DNA from: Pseudanabaena frigida
GTDB lineage: Bacteria; Cyanobacteriota; Cyanobacteriia; Pseudanabaenales; Pseudanabaenaceae
Length of the DNA stretch: 64,000 bases
Reading direction: 5' to 3'
Assembly (NCBI GenBank): GCA_003242085.1
Contig: QBML01000011.1
Location: 1 to 64,000 of the forward strand
Part shown: piece after piece, positions 1 to 8,101 of the stretch
Layout of the letters: each line of letters opens with the position of its first letter
How positions within the stretch are numbered: position 1 is the first letter of the stretch
The notes under the pieces: model-generated
Seen by the model: the letters and a program-made list of their open reading frames with translations, nothing else
What the model was told of the DNA's origin: nothing
Database searches by the model: none
Translations under genes and position numbers: made by a program

Positions 1-17
1 CCGCAACTCTCTTCTGG
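1..17. repeat. Right arm of a hairpin element cut by the window edge
   Basis: The first 17 bases are identical to the right arm of the hairpin at 22168-22220 (bases 22199-22215). The left arm would lie before the window. This is the only case here where two hairpins share arm sequence; most have unrelated arms. A short inverted repeat TGTCA-N5-TGACA follows at 57-71 and could be an operator, but that is speculative. Confidence 0.5.
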
Positions 18-169
18 GTTTTTCTTTTGTCCTAACATAACTGGCTACTGCTATATTGTCATGTTTTGACAGGTGTTTAATAGCCGTCAGTTAACTTATC
101 TATGTGCTAGACTGCATAGCTTATTTTGGATAATTAAATCAGTATCAAACGCAGTATCAATTGAAAATT

Positions 170-1270
170 ATGAGAATGCGATCTCAAGATCTTTTATCTT
201 CTTTTGTGCGCGTTGTCTTTGCCTCCTATATATTTGCTTTTATCTCGCTAAGTGGGAGTACTCAAAAAAATATTTTTGGGGTAAAAGCTCTGGAAGCTAA
301 AGAAAATCCCGCCAATAAATCTAATAGCAATCTTTTTCTATTTATAGATTTGCAAAATCATTGGTCTCGCCTATTTGTCGAGGGATTACTGTCAAATCAG
401 GCTTTGAGTGCTGTATTAGTTGATTCTGACTTAATCAGTCGATTTCAGCCCGATCGCCCAGTTACTCGCGCCGAACTAGCAAATATCTTAGATATTGCTT
501 TTGCTAATCGAGGAGTTCCTAAGATCGCAACGCGTCTGAATGAAGTTGCTACTAAATCCGAAACCCTTGTGGCAATTGCGCGTGAGCTCAATCTAAATAG
601 CAAAGCTGTTAAAACACCACAAACATATTTGCTCTCAATGTATCGAGACGCATCTCAAGTTCCTGATTATGCTATTCCTGCGATCGCCGCACTTACTCAG
701 GAAAGCTTAGTTACCAATTATCCTGACCCGCGTATTCTTTCCCCTAAGGATGCTATCTCTAAAGGTGAACTGGCAGTATTGCTCTATCAAGCGCTTGCCT
801 ATCAGAAAAAATTACCACTACTAAGATCTCCTTATACAATTAATCCCAATCGGCAGTTGTGGGATAGGAATCTCATGCAGGTGACAAGACTTGAAGTAAG
901 TATCAGTCGCCGTACGGTTACAGCATTTCATGGTGAAATTGCTCTTAAAACCTATCCTGTAGCAGTTGGTCGTCAAGGTTGGAGTACACCAGTGGGCGAT
1001 CATCGCGTTTTACAAACTATCGAATATCCTGCTTGGCAAAATCCTTTTACTGGTGAAGTAATTCCTAGCCGAGATCCTGATAATCCTCTAGGCGATCGCT
1101 GGATTGGTTTTTGGACAAATGGCAAAGACTGGTCTGGCTTTCACGGTACACCTAACCGCGATTCAGTTGGCACGGCTGCATCCCACGGTTGCATTCGGAT
1201 GTATAACGAAGATGTGCGAGAACTATTTAGTCAAGTGACAATCGGAACCATAGTTAGAGTGTCTCCATAA
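170..1270 (+). CDS. SLH-domain L,D-transpeptidase (YkuD family)
   Basis: Predicted exported peptidoglycan enzyme that forms 3-3 cross-links or anchors proteins to peptidoglycan. A hydrophobic N-terminal segment (about residues 8-30) acts as signal or anchor. Two SLH-like repeats follow: one ending in RPVTRAELANILDIAFA and one around YPDPRILSPKDAISKGELA. They suggest binding to secondary cell-wall polymer or outer-membrane-linked glycan. The C-terminal 140 residues are a YkuD domain with the signature HG...SHGCIRM; the catalytic Cys is about residue 341. The frame also opens with TTG at 161, but the ATG at 170 (or 176) is the better start. A strong hairpin terminator follows. SLH plus YkuD is seen in other cyanobacteria. 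The family is clear; the exact substrate is not known. Confidence 0.9.
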   Translation: MRMRSQDLLSSFVRVVFASYIFAFISLSGSTQKNIFGVKALEAKENPANKSNSNLFLFIDLQNHWSRLFVEGLLSNQALSAVLVDSDLISRFQPDRPVTRAELANILDIAFANRGVPKIATRLNEVATKSETLVAIARELNLNSKAVKTPQTYLLSMYRDASQVPDYAIPAIAALTQESLVTNYPDPRILSPKDAISKGELAVLLYQALAYQKKLPLLRSPYTINPNRQLWDRNLMQVTRLEVSISRRTVTAFHGEIALKTYPVAVGRQGWSTPVGDHRVLQTIEYPAWQNPFTGEVIPSRDPDNPLGDRWIGFWTNGKDWSGFHGTPNRDSVGTAASHGCIRMYNEDVRELFSQVTIGTIVRVSP

Positions 1271-1293
1271 TATTTAGGGACGTACAGTAAAAT

Positions 1294-1348
1294 AAAAAAC
1301 CGATTTTTTGTGGCGCGGCAAAGTCGCGCCACAAAAAATCGGTTTTTT
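1294..1348. terminator. Long perfect hairpin terminator
   Basis: Two 24-base arms (1294-1317 and 1325-1348) are perfect inverted repeats around a 7-base loop. The arms start and end in runs of A and T, so the hairpin could terminate transcription in both directions. It lies just after the YkuD gene and before the convergent gene that ends at 1397. Confidence 0.8.
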
Positions 1349-1367
1349 ATGAAATCGCAGAACCCTT

Positions 1368-1403
1368 AACATAAAAAAAGGGGCAAAGCCCTTTTTTTAT
1401 GTT
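1368..1403. terminator. Bidirectional terminator
   Basis: Arms 1368-1382 and 1389-1403 are complementary, with seven A before the GC core and seven T after it. The inner GGGC-AAA-GCCC closes on a triloop, with one unpaired G. It overlaps the last codons of the minus-strand gene ending at 1397. Confidence 0.75.
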
Positions 1404-2179
1404 CTGAGAACTCTTACTACTGTGCTTTGCGGTAGGCTACTAACATTAAGCTCTAAACTGGAGCCTTCCAATTTTTTGATGCTGTCCTTAGGCATGAGTG
1501 CGAGAAACTCGTCTACAGAGGCTAGTTGACAAGACTTACTAGATTTATCAGTACGGTAATAAACTGGAATAACAATTCGCGGATTGAGTTCTTGCACGAT
1601 CGCAAATGCTTCTGTGGGGGAATAGGATTTTGCGTGCATCGGATCGTTGCTTTGCGTGCTACCGCCAACTGGCAGAATTAGCACATCAGGACGACCCATC
1701 AGAATCCTTTGCGAGGCAGTAATCGGCGCTGCGGCTCCGCCAAGATGCAACACAAAAATACCTGACTGTTTCCATCTCCATGCCACATTGCGCCCAAATC
1801 GACGACCACCGATGCGATCGTGATCCATCGTAATTCCTTGAAGATTTATCCCTTTAATGTTGTAGGAACCTGGTTCAGAAAGAACTCGCGTTTCTTTAGG
1901 TAAATTTTCTAAATACCCTTCATCGAGTAACCGAGAGCTAACTAAGATATAGTCAGATGCCGCTGTGGGTGCAGGTAAATTAGCTGTGCAACCCGCAGGA
2001 CGAAATGGATGGGTTAAAAACCTAATACCATCCCCTGACACTAAAAATGACATATGCCCCAGCCACTGAAGTTTTAGTGTCGAATTAGTTTGAGAATTGG
2101 CTGCGTCAGCAATGATTCCTGCTGTAAATGCTGAAATTAGTCCACCTTGGGCGAGTCGAAGAATTTGTCTGCGGCGCAT
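1397..2179 (-). CDS. Metallo-beta-lactamase-fold protein with Tat-like leader; metal motif degenerate
   Basis: A 260-residue protein with N-terminal MRRRQILRLAQGG, which looks like a twin-arginine export leader, followed by a hydrophobic stretch. The mature part resembles the UlaG-like branch of the MBL fold: LKLQWLGHMSFLVSGDGIRF for the first strands, then TMDHDRIGG, and ILPVGG near the C-terminal half. In active members the second motif is HxHxDH. Here the same place reads SRLLDEGY, so at least the first two metal histidines are gone. It may be a non-hydrolytic or altered-metal member. The fold call is good; activity is doubtful. Neighbours give no functional hint. Confidence 0.7.
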   Translation of the reverse strand: MRRRQILRLAQGGLISAFTAGIIADAANSQTNSTLKLQWLGHMSFLVSGDGIRFLTHPFRPAGCTANLPAPTAASDYILVSSRLLDEGYLENLPKETRVLSEPGSYNIKGINLQGITMDHDRIGGRRFGRNVAWRWKQSGIFVLHLGGAAAPITASQRILMGRPDVLILPVGGSTQSNDPMHAKSYSPTEAFAIVQELNPRIVIPVYYRTDKSSKSCQLASVDEFLALMPKDSIKKLEGSSLELNVSSLPQSTVVRVLRT

Positions 2180-2258
2180 GTTGTTTTGTTAATTGAGTAT
2201 TTGGGATTACGTGAGGACTGTCCCACAGTCTTGCAAGGGCGGCGCAAAGCCGTCTTTA

Positions 2259-2858
2259 TCAGACTGTGACGCTTAATCCTTTTAAGAAGTTTCTCAGCAA
2301 GTCTTTACCAGCCTCAGTCAAAATGCTTTCAGGATGAAATTGTACGCCTTGGACGTGAGGATATTCCTTGTGTCGGACTCCCATAATTATGTCATCTTCA
2401 GTCCATGCCGTAACTTCAAGTACATCAGGGCAATTGTGACGATCGATAACCAAACTATGATACCGAGTTGCGGTAAATGGATTGTCTAGTCCTGCTAAAA
2501 TGCCGACTCCAGTATGGTAGATTTGTGAGGTCTTGCCATGCATTAAGTATGGTGCTGAAACGACTTTGCCGCCATACATCAAGCCCATACTCTGATGTCC
2601 GAGACAGACACCCAAAATTGGAGTATTTGCACCCATTTCCTGAATGATGTCGAGTGATACGCCTGCTTCTTCAGGGCGACCTGGACCTGGCGAAATTACG
2701 ACTCCAGCGGGATTGAGTTGTTTGACAGCTTCGATATTTATTTCATCGTTTCGCTTAACTAATATTTCGCCTAATGCAGGAAACTCTGGCAAGAGCTCCC
2801 CAAGATACTGCACGAGGTTATATGTAAAGCTGTCGTAATTGTCGATAACGAGAATCAT
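2259..2858 (-). CDS. trpG: Glutamine amidotransferase of anthranilate / aminodeoxychorismate synthase
   Basis: Class I glutamine amidotransferase of 199 residues, the normal length. It supplies ammonia from glutamine to the chorismate-using partner (TrpE or PabB) for tryptophan or folate synthesis, in the cytoplasm. The start [20 protein letters not shown] is diagnostic. The nucleophile is Cys85 in GVCLGHQS, with His175 and Glu177 in QFHPES completing the triad; SPGPGRP is also present. No trpE or pabB is adjacent, as is usual in cyanobacteria, so TrpG versus PabA cannot be decided; many organisms use one amphibolic protein for both. Confidence 0.92.
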   Translation of the reverse strand: MILVIDNYDSFTYNLVQYLGELLPEFPALGEILVKRNDEINIEAVKQLNPAGVVISPGPGRPEEAGVSLDIIQEMGANTPILGVCLGHQSMGLMYGGKVVSAPYLMHGKTSQIYHTGVGILAGLDNPFTATRYHSLVIDRHNCPDVLEVTAWTEDDIIMGVRHKEYPHVQGVQFHPESILTEAGKDLLRNFLKGLSVTV

Positions 2859-3007
2859 GGTTACAGTTCTTTTATTGGTAAGGCTTTGGGCTTGAAAGCG
2901 ATCGCCAATTACTTACTCGATTTAACCTTCTCAATTTAACATTCTTTGGCAAACAGTCAGATTAGCAAAGATTTTGAAATCTCATTGGTTAAAGTGCAGT
3001 TAATACC

Positions 3008-3041
3008 AATTCACAAAGGTGTGACGATACTTTTGTGAATT
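3008..3041. repeat. Inverted repeat between divergent genes
   Basis: Ten-base arms AATTCACAAA (3008-3017) and TTTGTGAATT (3032-3041) are perfectly complementary with a 14-base spacer. It is AT-rich and lies in a divergent promoter region, so it may be an operator or a weak hairpin. Confidence 0.45.
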
Positions 3042-3067
3042 AAAAATCAAACCCAGTAAGGATTTTA

Positions 3068-3100
3068 AAAGCACAAAATGGCGTAGCCATTTTGTGCTTT
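3068..3100. repeat. Perfect 15-bp hairpin with GTA triloop between divergent genes
   Basis: Arms 3068-3082 and 3086-3100 pair perfectly around the three bases GTA. It resembles the terminator-like hairpins elsewhere in the window, but both flanking genes point away from it, so it does not follow a gene end on either strand. Confidence 0.7.
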
Positions 3101-3208
3101 GGTATAAGAGCTTTGCAACCATTGATAACTTATTGATTTAAAAAAATTTGTAAGCTAAATTTGTTAAGATTTGGGGATTCGACTGGCATCAACACGAAAT
3201 TTGATTTT

Positions 3209-4135
3209 ATGAAACCAGTTTTGGGCATTTTCGCGTCGGTCTTATCGGTTTTGCTAGTTAGTACATATTGGGATGATGTCGCGATCGCCCAACTTCGGCA
3301 AAAGCCACCTCAAAAAATTCAACCGCAACAGCAGCAGATTGTAATCCCACCGAATGAGAATGCCGATCAGCTTTTAGAGCGCGGCAATGCTTATGTTCGC
3401 CTTGGTAATTTAGAAGGTGCAGTGGTGATTTTTCGGGCGGCAATTAAGAAAAATCCCGAACTAACCGCAGCATATTACAATCTTGGGCTTGCTTATGCGC
3501 AAGCAGGTAATCTCAAAGATGCGATTTATTCTTTTCAGAGAGCAACTCGACTCGATCCCAAGTTTGCGATCGCCTATAGCAACTTAGGGGCAGCACAGTT
3601 GCAGTCAGGGAACGCTAGTCAAGCAATTCCCAACTTACAAAAGGCTGTCCAACTCGATCCAAATCTTTCAGTTGCTTATTACAATCTTGGACTGGCGCAT
3701 AAAGAAAAAAAAGATGTGAATAGCGCGATCGCCAATCTTAATAAAGCTCTCAAACTGAATCCTCAAGCACCTGAAACTATTTATAACTTGGGGCTATTGA
3801 TTCAAACACAAGGTGATATTCAGAAAGCGATTGCTTATTACGCCAAAGCGCTACAACTGAATCCTGAATATGCAGAGGCTTATTACAATTTGGGAGCAGC
3901 TTTGTTAATTCAAGGTCAAACAGAGAACGCGATCGCTCAACTCAGTAATGCTTTAAAGTTCCGCAAGGAATATGCCGAAGCTTTTTATACGCTTGGTGTC
4001 GCACAAGTAAAGGCAGGCAAAAAGCAAGAGGCGATTCAGTCTTTCATTCAGGCGCAAGCGTATTTTAATCAACAAAAAAATTTACAATGGGCGCAACAGA
4101 GCGATCGCCAGATTCAACGGCTGCGCAGTAGCTAA
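3209..4135 (+). CDS. Exported tetratricopeptide-repeat protein
   Basis: About 308 residues. The N-terminus (MKPVLGIFASVLSVLLVSTYW... up to VAIAQ) reads as a cleavable signal peptide. A Gln/Pro-rich linker follows, then seven TPR units of 34 residues from about residue 50 onward, with the usual pattern AYYNLGLAY...G...AI..F..A..L.P. The TPR array should be a periplasmic or thylakoid-lumen protein-binding scaffold; its partner is not visible. The start is the ATG at 3209. An upstream TTG at 3161 would add 16 residues in front of the signal peptide and is less likely. It converges on the WD40 gene through a shared terminator. Confidence 0.85.
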   Translation: MKPVLGIFASVLSVLLVSTYWDDVAIAQLRQKPPQKIQPQQQQIVIPPNENADQLLERGNAYVRLGNLEGAVVIFRAAIKKNPELTAAYYNLGLAYAQAGNLKDAIYSFQRATRLDPKFAIAYSNLGAAQLQSGNASQAIPNLQKAVQLDPNLSVAYYNLGLAHKEKKDVNSAIANLNKALKLNPQAPETIYNLGLLIQTQGDIQKAIAYYAKALQLNPEYAEAYYNLGAALLIQGQTENAIAQLSNALKFRKEYAEAFYTLGVAQVKAGKKQEAIQSFIQAQAYFNQQKNLQWAQQSDRQIQRLRSS

Positions 4136-4157
4136 TCGAGAAAATTTTCTCGATTAG
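4132..4157. terminator. Loopless 26-bp palindrome, convergent terminator
   Basis: Thirteen bases on each side form a perfect palindrome with no spacer, with AAAATTTT at the centre. It covers the stop codon of the TPR gene and the 3' end of the convergent WD40 gene. Confidence 0.7.
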
Positions 4158-5356
4158 GGAATCCTCCATATATGGATATTGCAATCTTCTCCACCACTGA
4201 CTAAGGTTTGTCCGTCGTGGCTTAGGGCGATCGCATTAATCAGGTTGATATGCCCATTGAGAACTTGAATTTGTTTACCTGTTTCTAAATCCCAAATCCG
4301 CATCTCTTTATAACTGGCACTGATTAGTGTTTTGCCATCACGACTAATAATTAAAGATTTGACCCAGCCCCAATGTCCCTCAAGAGTATGAATTGCTTTA
4401 CCTGTTTCTAGATCCCAAACTTTGATGCGAGTATCGAGACTACCGCTTACGAGAGTGCTTCCGTCGGGACTGATGGCAAATGAGAGAACTCGCGCTGAAT
4501 GTCCAATAAATTCCCAGCGTAGTTTTCCAGAGATTAAATCCCATATTCGAATCGTAGTATCCCAACTGCAACTGGCGATCGCTTTTCCATCAGGACTAAG
4601 CGCAACGGAATCAACAAGGCTGGTGTGGCCGCGCAGAGTGCGAATCTCTTGACCTGTCCTGATATCCCACAGTTTAATCGTGGTGTCTTGGCTACCAGTA
4701 ACTAGAGTTCTGCCATTGGGAGTAATCGCTACGGAGTTGACGTAACCGATATGTCCTGTAAGTGTGAGTAATTCTTGTCCCGATCGCGCATCCCAGAGTT
4801 TGATTGTCTTATCGCGACTGCCACTGACTAATATTCTCCCGTTAGCACTTAGGGCGATGGAGGTAACAATATGATTGTGTCCGCGAATTGTGCCAATCTG
4901 TTTGGTTTGGCTAGCTCCTTGCCCCAAATCCCAAACCTTAATTGTGAAATCAGCTCCAGCACTATACAAAATCCGCCCATTTGCAGATAAGGCAAGGGAA
5001 ATAATTGCCTCTGCGTGACCTTGCAAAGTATCGACAATATCAAATAGCTGATATTGGCTATAGTCTGTGAGTAATTGACGGATATGTGATTCCGATCTGC
5101 GCCAAAGTAAAAGTAGAGCAGTCCGCTGGACTTTGCTTGATTCATCTTGTAGCCCTTGCAGAACTAAGTTTAGTCCTGTTTCACCATAATTAATGGCTTC
5201 ACGCAGAGCTGCAATTCTTGGCACGATCGCCGAGCTAGCAAATTTTCTCTTTACTCCTTCAATACCGCCAAGTACAACACCACCAAGGGGTGGTGGCGAT
5301 TGACCACCAAGGACTGCATCCTGCGCTTTGGGGTGTTGTTTGGGCTTTAAGGTCAT
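4154..5356 (-). CDS. Seven-bladed WD40 repeat protein
   Basis: About 400 residues. After a Pro/Gly-rich N-terminus there is a short helical HEAT-like stretch (ALREAINYGETGLNLVLQGL, about residues 42-61). It is followed by seven WD40 units from about residue 95 to the end, each with GH...V..[LI]A.S.DG..L.SGS.D.TIK[LV]WDL. Seven units close one beta-propeller, so the protein is a cytoplasmic protein-interaction platform of unknown partner. The reading frame is open to 5395, but that would overlap the next gene upstream; the ATG at 5356 leaves an 11-bp gap. HEAT-like plus WD40 architecture is common in cyanobacteria. It is probably co-transcribed with the 5368-5688 gene. Confidence 0.88.
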   Translation of the reverse strand: MTLKPKQHPKAQDAVLGGQSPPPLGGVVLGGIEGVKRKFASSAIVPRIAALREAINYGETGLNLVLQGLQDESSKVQRTALLLLWRRSESHIRQLLTDYSQYQLFDIVDTLQGHAEAIISLALSANGRILYSAGADFTIKVWDLGQGASQTKQIGTIRGHNHIVTSIALSANGRILVSGSRDKTIKLWDARSGQELLTLTGHIGYVNSVAITPNGRTLVTGSQDTTIKLWDIRTGQEIRTLRGHTSLVDSVALSPDGKAIASCSWDTTIRIWDLISGKLRWEFIGHSARVLSFAISPDGSTLVSGSLDTRIKVWDLETGKAIHTLEGHWGWVKSLIISRDGKTLISASYKEMRIWDLETGKQIQVLNGHINLINAIALSHDGQTLVSGGEDCNIHIWRIP

Positions 5357-5367
5357 AAAGCGATTGC

Positions 5368-5688
5368 TTAGATTTCTGTAAATGTGACAGCACAAGTATT
5401 TGTGCCTTCACCCATCCCTTTGTGATAAAAAGTTAGCTTGTAATTAGGAAATTTTTTTGATTTCTGCACCATATCTGAGGCTACAAGCAACAAATGGCGA
5501 TCGCTTGCTGGCAGATGTAATAGTCCGCGTTTAATTCCATTTTTGACGCCATCTTCGAGGGTGCTAGTTAGCCGCGCAATGACCTTATCTAACTCAAGGC
5601 GATCTATAACAATCTCTTCTTCTATCTCATTGTCTGATGGCGTTATTTTCTCGTTGGGATTCGCAATAGACATGTTTGCTTCGGACAT
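5368..5688 (-). CDS. Small acidic protein of unknown function
   Basis: I do not recognise the family. About 106 residues from the ATG at 5688; the frame is open 15 codons further upstream but would run into the hairpin at 5721-5749. The N-terminal third is acidic and probably disordered (NEIEEEIVIDRLELDKV). The rest is a compact alpha/beta stretch ending NYKLTFYHKGMGEGTNTCAV. It is soluble, with no signal or membrane segment. It lies 11 bp upstream of the WD40 gene and downstream of queD on the same strand, so it may be expressed with the WD40 protein. Confidence 0.65.
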   Translation of the reverse strand: MSEANMSIANPNEKITPSDNEIEEEIVIDRLELDKVIARLTSTLEDGVKNGIKRGLLHLPASDRHLLLVASDMVQKSKKFPNYKLTFYHKGMGEGTNTCAVTFTEI

Positions 5689-5720
5689 AGGGAAATGTTT
5701 CTTTTCAAACTTTACTTGTA

Positions 5721-5749
5721 AGATAGGTGGCACTTTGTGCCACCTATCT
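5721..5749. terminator. Perfect 13-bp hairpin with TTT triloop
   Basis: Arms 5721-5733 and 5737-5749 pair perfectly. It lies immediately after the stop of queD (minus strand) and before the next gene, so it probably ends or attenuates the queD transcript. A clear T-run is missing. Confidence 0.65.
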
Positions 5750-5752
5750 AAA

Positions 5753-6625
5753 TTAAGCTGATTTCGCTAAAGCTTCTTCTAAGGAGTATTCGATGTCCGA
5801 GAGTTGGTATTCCCCGTAAACTTCACAGGAGTTATTCGGGCTTTCGATCAGTTTGATGCTATGCAATTTTGCGCCAATCTCACGGATTGGTTGGGTAAGC
5901 ACCTTTTGGATATAGACAGCAATATTTTCGGCTGTTGGGACAACTTCGGCGAAGTATGGAATATCTTTATTAAGGAAAGTATGATCCATCGGATCGAGAA
6001 CGTAGAGATCGAGAGCTTTTTGAAAGTCGCTCAAATCGGCAATCATGCCCGTACGCGGATCGATTTCGCCAGCGATCGCCACTTCTAAGTGGTAATTATG
6101 TCCATGACCGTGCACGCGAGCGCATTTGCCATAGATTGCAGTATTCTCTTCGAGTGAGAGTGCATCCAGAGCGAGGCGATGAGCAGCCGAAAAATGAGTG
6201 CTAATTGTTAAATATGCTTGCATGTCGTTACCTTTGTAATCAGCCCAGAGTTCAGGATGTTCGTATAAGCGGATATTGACCAATGGCAGGTATGGTTCTA
6301 GACGCTGCCAAATGATGCGGGCAATATTTTCGGTAGTTGGTAATGTTTGTTGAAACTCTTCCCATGCTTGATTGAGATAGGAAAAATTAAGTTGAGCCGT
6401 GACTTCACGGGCGATCGTGTGCTTGACATCTGAGAGGTTAAGTACCATGCCAGTGTTATCAATCTCTCCTTGCATCCCAACGTACAGAACATAGTTATGA
6501 CCGTGGGGCGGGAAGTTGGTACATGCTCCAAATTTCGCCAGATTTTCTTCGTCTGGGATTTCGGGCAGCCAGTAGCGATGACTAGCAGAAAATTCGGCTC
6601 GGCGATTAATTACACATTTAGCCAT
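5753..6625 (-). CDS. Tandem two-domain 6-carboxytetrahydropterin synthase family protein (QueD/PTPS)
   Basis: 290 residues, twice the usual QueD length, with two PTPS domains. Domain 1 (about 1-135) has FSASHRYW and HGHNY for zinc binding and TTENIARIIW. Domain 2 (about 136-290) has FSAAHRL, YGKCARVHGHGHNYHLEV, DHTFLNKD, TAENIA and ESPNNSCEVYGE. QueD makes 6-carboxy-tetrahydropterin from dihydroneopterin triphosphate for queuosine or other 7-deazaguanines, in the cytoplasm. Domain 2 keeps the catalytic Cys in CARVHGH. Domain 1 has a Cys in a longer loop (CTNFPPHGH), so the halves may differ in activity. No other que gene is adjacent. Confidence 0.87.
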   Translation of the reverse strand: MAKCVINRRAEFSASHRYWLPEIPDEENLAKFGACTNFPPHGHNYVLYVGMQGEIDNTGMVLNLSDVKHTIAREVTAQLNFSYLNQAWEEFQQTLPTTENIARIIWQRLEPYLPLVNIRLYEHPELWADYKGNDMQAYLTISTHFSAAHRLALDALSLEENTAIYGKCARVHGHGHNYHLEVAIAGEIDPRTGMIADLSDFQKALDLYVLDPMDHTFLNKDIPYFAEVVPTAENIAVYIQKVLTQPIREIGAKLHSIKLIESPNNSCEVYGEYQLSDIEYSLEEALAKSA

Positions 6626-7102
6626 CAGGAATAAGCCACTAAAGACAAGGCTTGAGGAATTGTAAATTTATCTTAATAGGTTAACATTTTCAGCGATCGC
6701 ATCGAAGCTCTGTATATTTGCCGCGATCGCCATAATTAAAAAATATCTTTAAAATCCCCCTGCTGTCGGTGCGATCGCATTGTTTGAGCTTTGACTAAAA
6801 TCAATGATGCAATTATCGTGACCGTGGCGGTGTTGGGCAATTATTTAGCAGGAAAATTTGCTGAGCGATCGCTTATTATCCTTACCAATCGATTTTTAAA
6901 TTACGTGTAGGATTTTGCCAGATTGCGGGTTGCCCCCAATGTGATGGTAATTTTTAATATTCCGCGACAACCCTACGACAATTACAAAATTTGCGAAATA
7001 GGGCAAATGCAGAGTTTTTACATAGTTTGCTTTTACTTAACCTGCATCTAAGATTGATCGCGCTATCATTAACGGGAGTTCAACCAACAATGGAAAAACA
7101 TT
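6626..7102. other. Intergenic region with HIP1 sites and a possible gene remnant
   Basis: A 477-base spacer between queD and the SPFH gene. It contains several GCGATCGC octamers. A short open stretch at 6788-6910 (plus) encodes a hydrophobic peptide including VTVAVLGNYLAGKF and stops at TAG. It could be a decayed membrane-protein fragment, but nothing confirms this. The rest shows no clear RNA gene. The promoter of the SPFH gene should be at its right end. Confidence 0.4.
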
Positions 7103-8068
7103 ATGGACTTATGGAGTTTTGTGATTGGTGCAGGTGTCTTCTTTGGCATGGGAAGTACATCTTTTAAAATCGTTAACCAAGGCGAAGAAGCACTGGTTGC
7201 GTCCTTTGGTAAATACAAACGCAAACTGCCACCGGGCCCCCACTTTATCCTGCCTTTTATTGACACCATAAGCTACAAAGGCTCAATCAAAGAGCAAGTA
7301 TTAGATATTCCCGCCCAGCAATGCATCACCCGCGACAATGTGCCAATTACCGCCGATGCGGTTGTCTATTGGCGTGTTGTCGATATGGAAAAAGCCTATT
7401 ACCGCGTCGAGAACTTGCGTCAAGCGATCGTTAATATTGTGCTGACTCAGATCCGCTCTGAATTAGGTAGCCTAGAGCTTGATGAGACATTCACCGCCAG
7501 AAATAAAATCAACGAACTATTGTTACGAGATCTCGATGATGCTACCGAACCTTGGGGTGTGAAGGTTACGCGAGTAGAGTTGCGAGATATTTTGCCAGCA
7601 AAGGCTGTTCAAGAGTCGATGGAACTGCAAATGACCGCAGAGCGCAAAAAACGTGCCGCAATTCTCACATCTGAGGGCGATCGCGAGGCAGCGATTAACA
7701 AGGCTAAAGGTTTAGCGGATTCCCAGCTACTTAACGCTGAAGCGTCACAAAAAGCGGCGATCCTAGAGGCAGAGGGGCAGAAACAGTCACGAATTTTGCG
7801 TGCTGAGGCGGAACGGCAGGAACAGGTACTTAAAGCTCAGGGGACGGCTCAGGCAATGCAAGTACTATTACAATCTATGAAGGGTAATCCCCAAGCTCAA
7901 GAAGCCTTGCAGTTTTTGCTAGCCCAAAGCTATATCTCCATGGCATCGACGATCGGTTCCAGTGGTAGCAGCAAAGTGATGTTTATGGATCCGCGATCGC
8001 TGCCTTCGACTTTAGAAGGTTTGAAATCAATAGTTGATAGCCCAGAGACGGGTGATTGGACTAAGTAA
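7103..8068 (+). CDS. SPFH/Band 7 (stomatin/prohibitin-like) membrane protein
   Basis: 321 residues. A short hydrophobic N-terminus (about residues 3-18) is followed by the SPFH domain ([58 protein letters not shown]). After that comes a long Ala/Glu/Gln-rich coiled coil (about 185-255, [20 protein letters not shown]) and a conserved C-terminal stretch. Such proteins form large membrane-bound rings that organise membrane microdomains and modulate FtsH-type proteases. Length and order match the stomatin/QmcA type, not HflK/HflC. No NfeD-type partner is adjacent. It ends in a perfect hairpin shared with the convergent cyanophycinase gene. Confidence 0.9.
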   Translation: MDLWSFVIGAGVFFGMGSTSFKIVNQGEEALVASFGKYKRKLPPGPHFILPFIDTISYKGSIKEQVLDIPAQQCITRDNVPITADAVVYWRVVDMEKAYYRVENLRQAIVNIVLTQIRSELGSLELDETFTARNKINELLLRDLDDATEPWGVKVTRVELRDILPAKAVQESMELQMTAERKKRAAILTSEGDREAAINKAKGLADSQLLNAEASQKAAILEAEGQKQSRILRAEAERQEQVLKAQGTAQAMQVLLQSMKGNPQAQEALQFLLAQSYISMASTIGSSGSSKVMFMDPRSLPSTLEGLKSIVDSPETGDWTK

Positions 8069-8101
8069 ACAAAAAGGCTCGCGAAGCGAGCCTTTTTGTT
8101 T
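8067..8101. terminator. Perfect 16-bp hairpin with GCGAAGC tip, convergent terminator
   Basis: Arms 8067-8082 and 8086-8101 pair perfectly around GAA; the tip heptamer GCGAAGC is at 8081-8087. A-rich and T-rich outer arms allow termination in both directions for the SPFH gene and the convergent cyanophycinase gene, whose stop codons it overlaps. Confidence 0.85.

Larger units (their letters stand above)
2859..3208. other. Divergent intergenic region with two inverted repeats
   Basis: A spacer of about 350 bases between trpG (minus) and the TPR gene (plus). It holds inverted repeats at 3008-3041 and 3068-3100 and no recognisable RNA gene. A TTG-initiated extension of the TPR frame begins at 3161 but is unlikely to be used. 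Promoters for both genes should be here; I cannot place -10 elements with confidence. Confidence 0.5.

Noticed and set aside
73-300. Plus-strand frame of 75 codons at the start of the window
   Set aside because: It overlaps the YkuD gene leader in another frame and has no recognisable domain; the YkuD frame is clearly the coding one.
6788-6910. Short hydrophobic frame as a real small gene
   Set aside because: No good start or ribosome site and no conserved motif; kept only as a possible remnant in the spacer entry.
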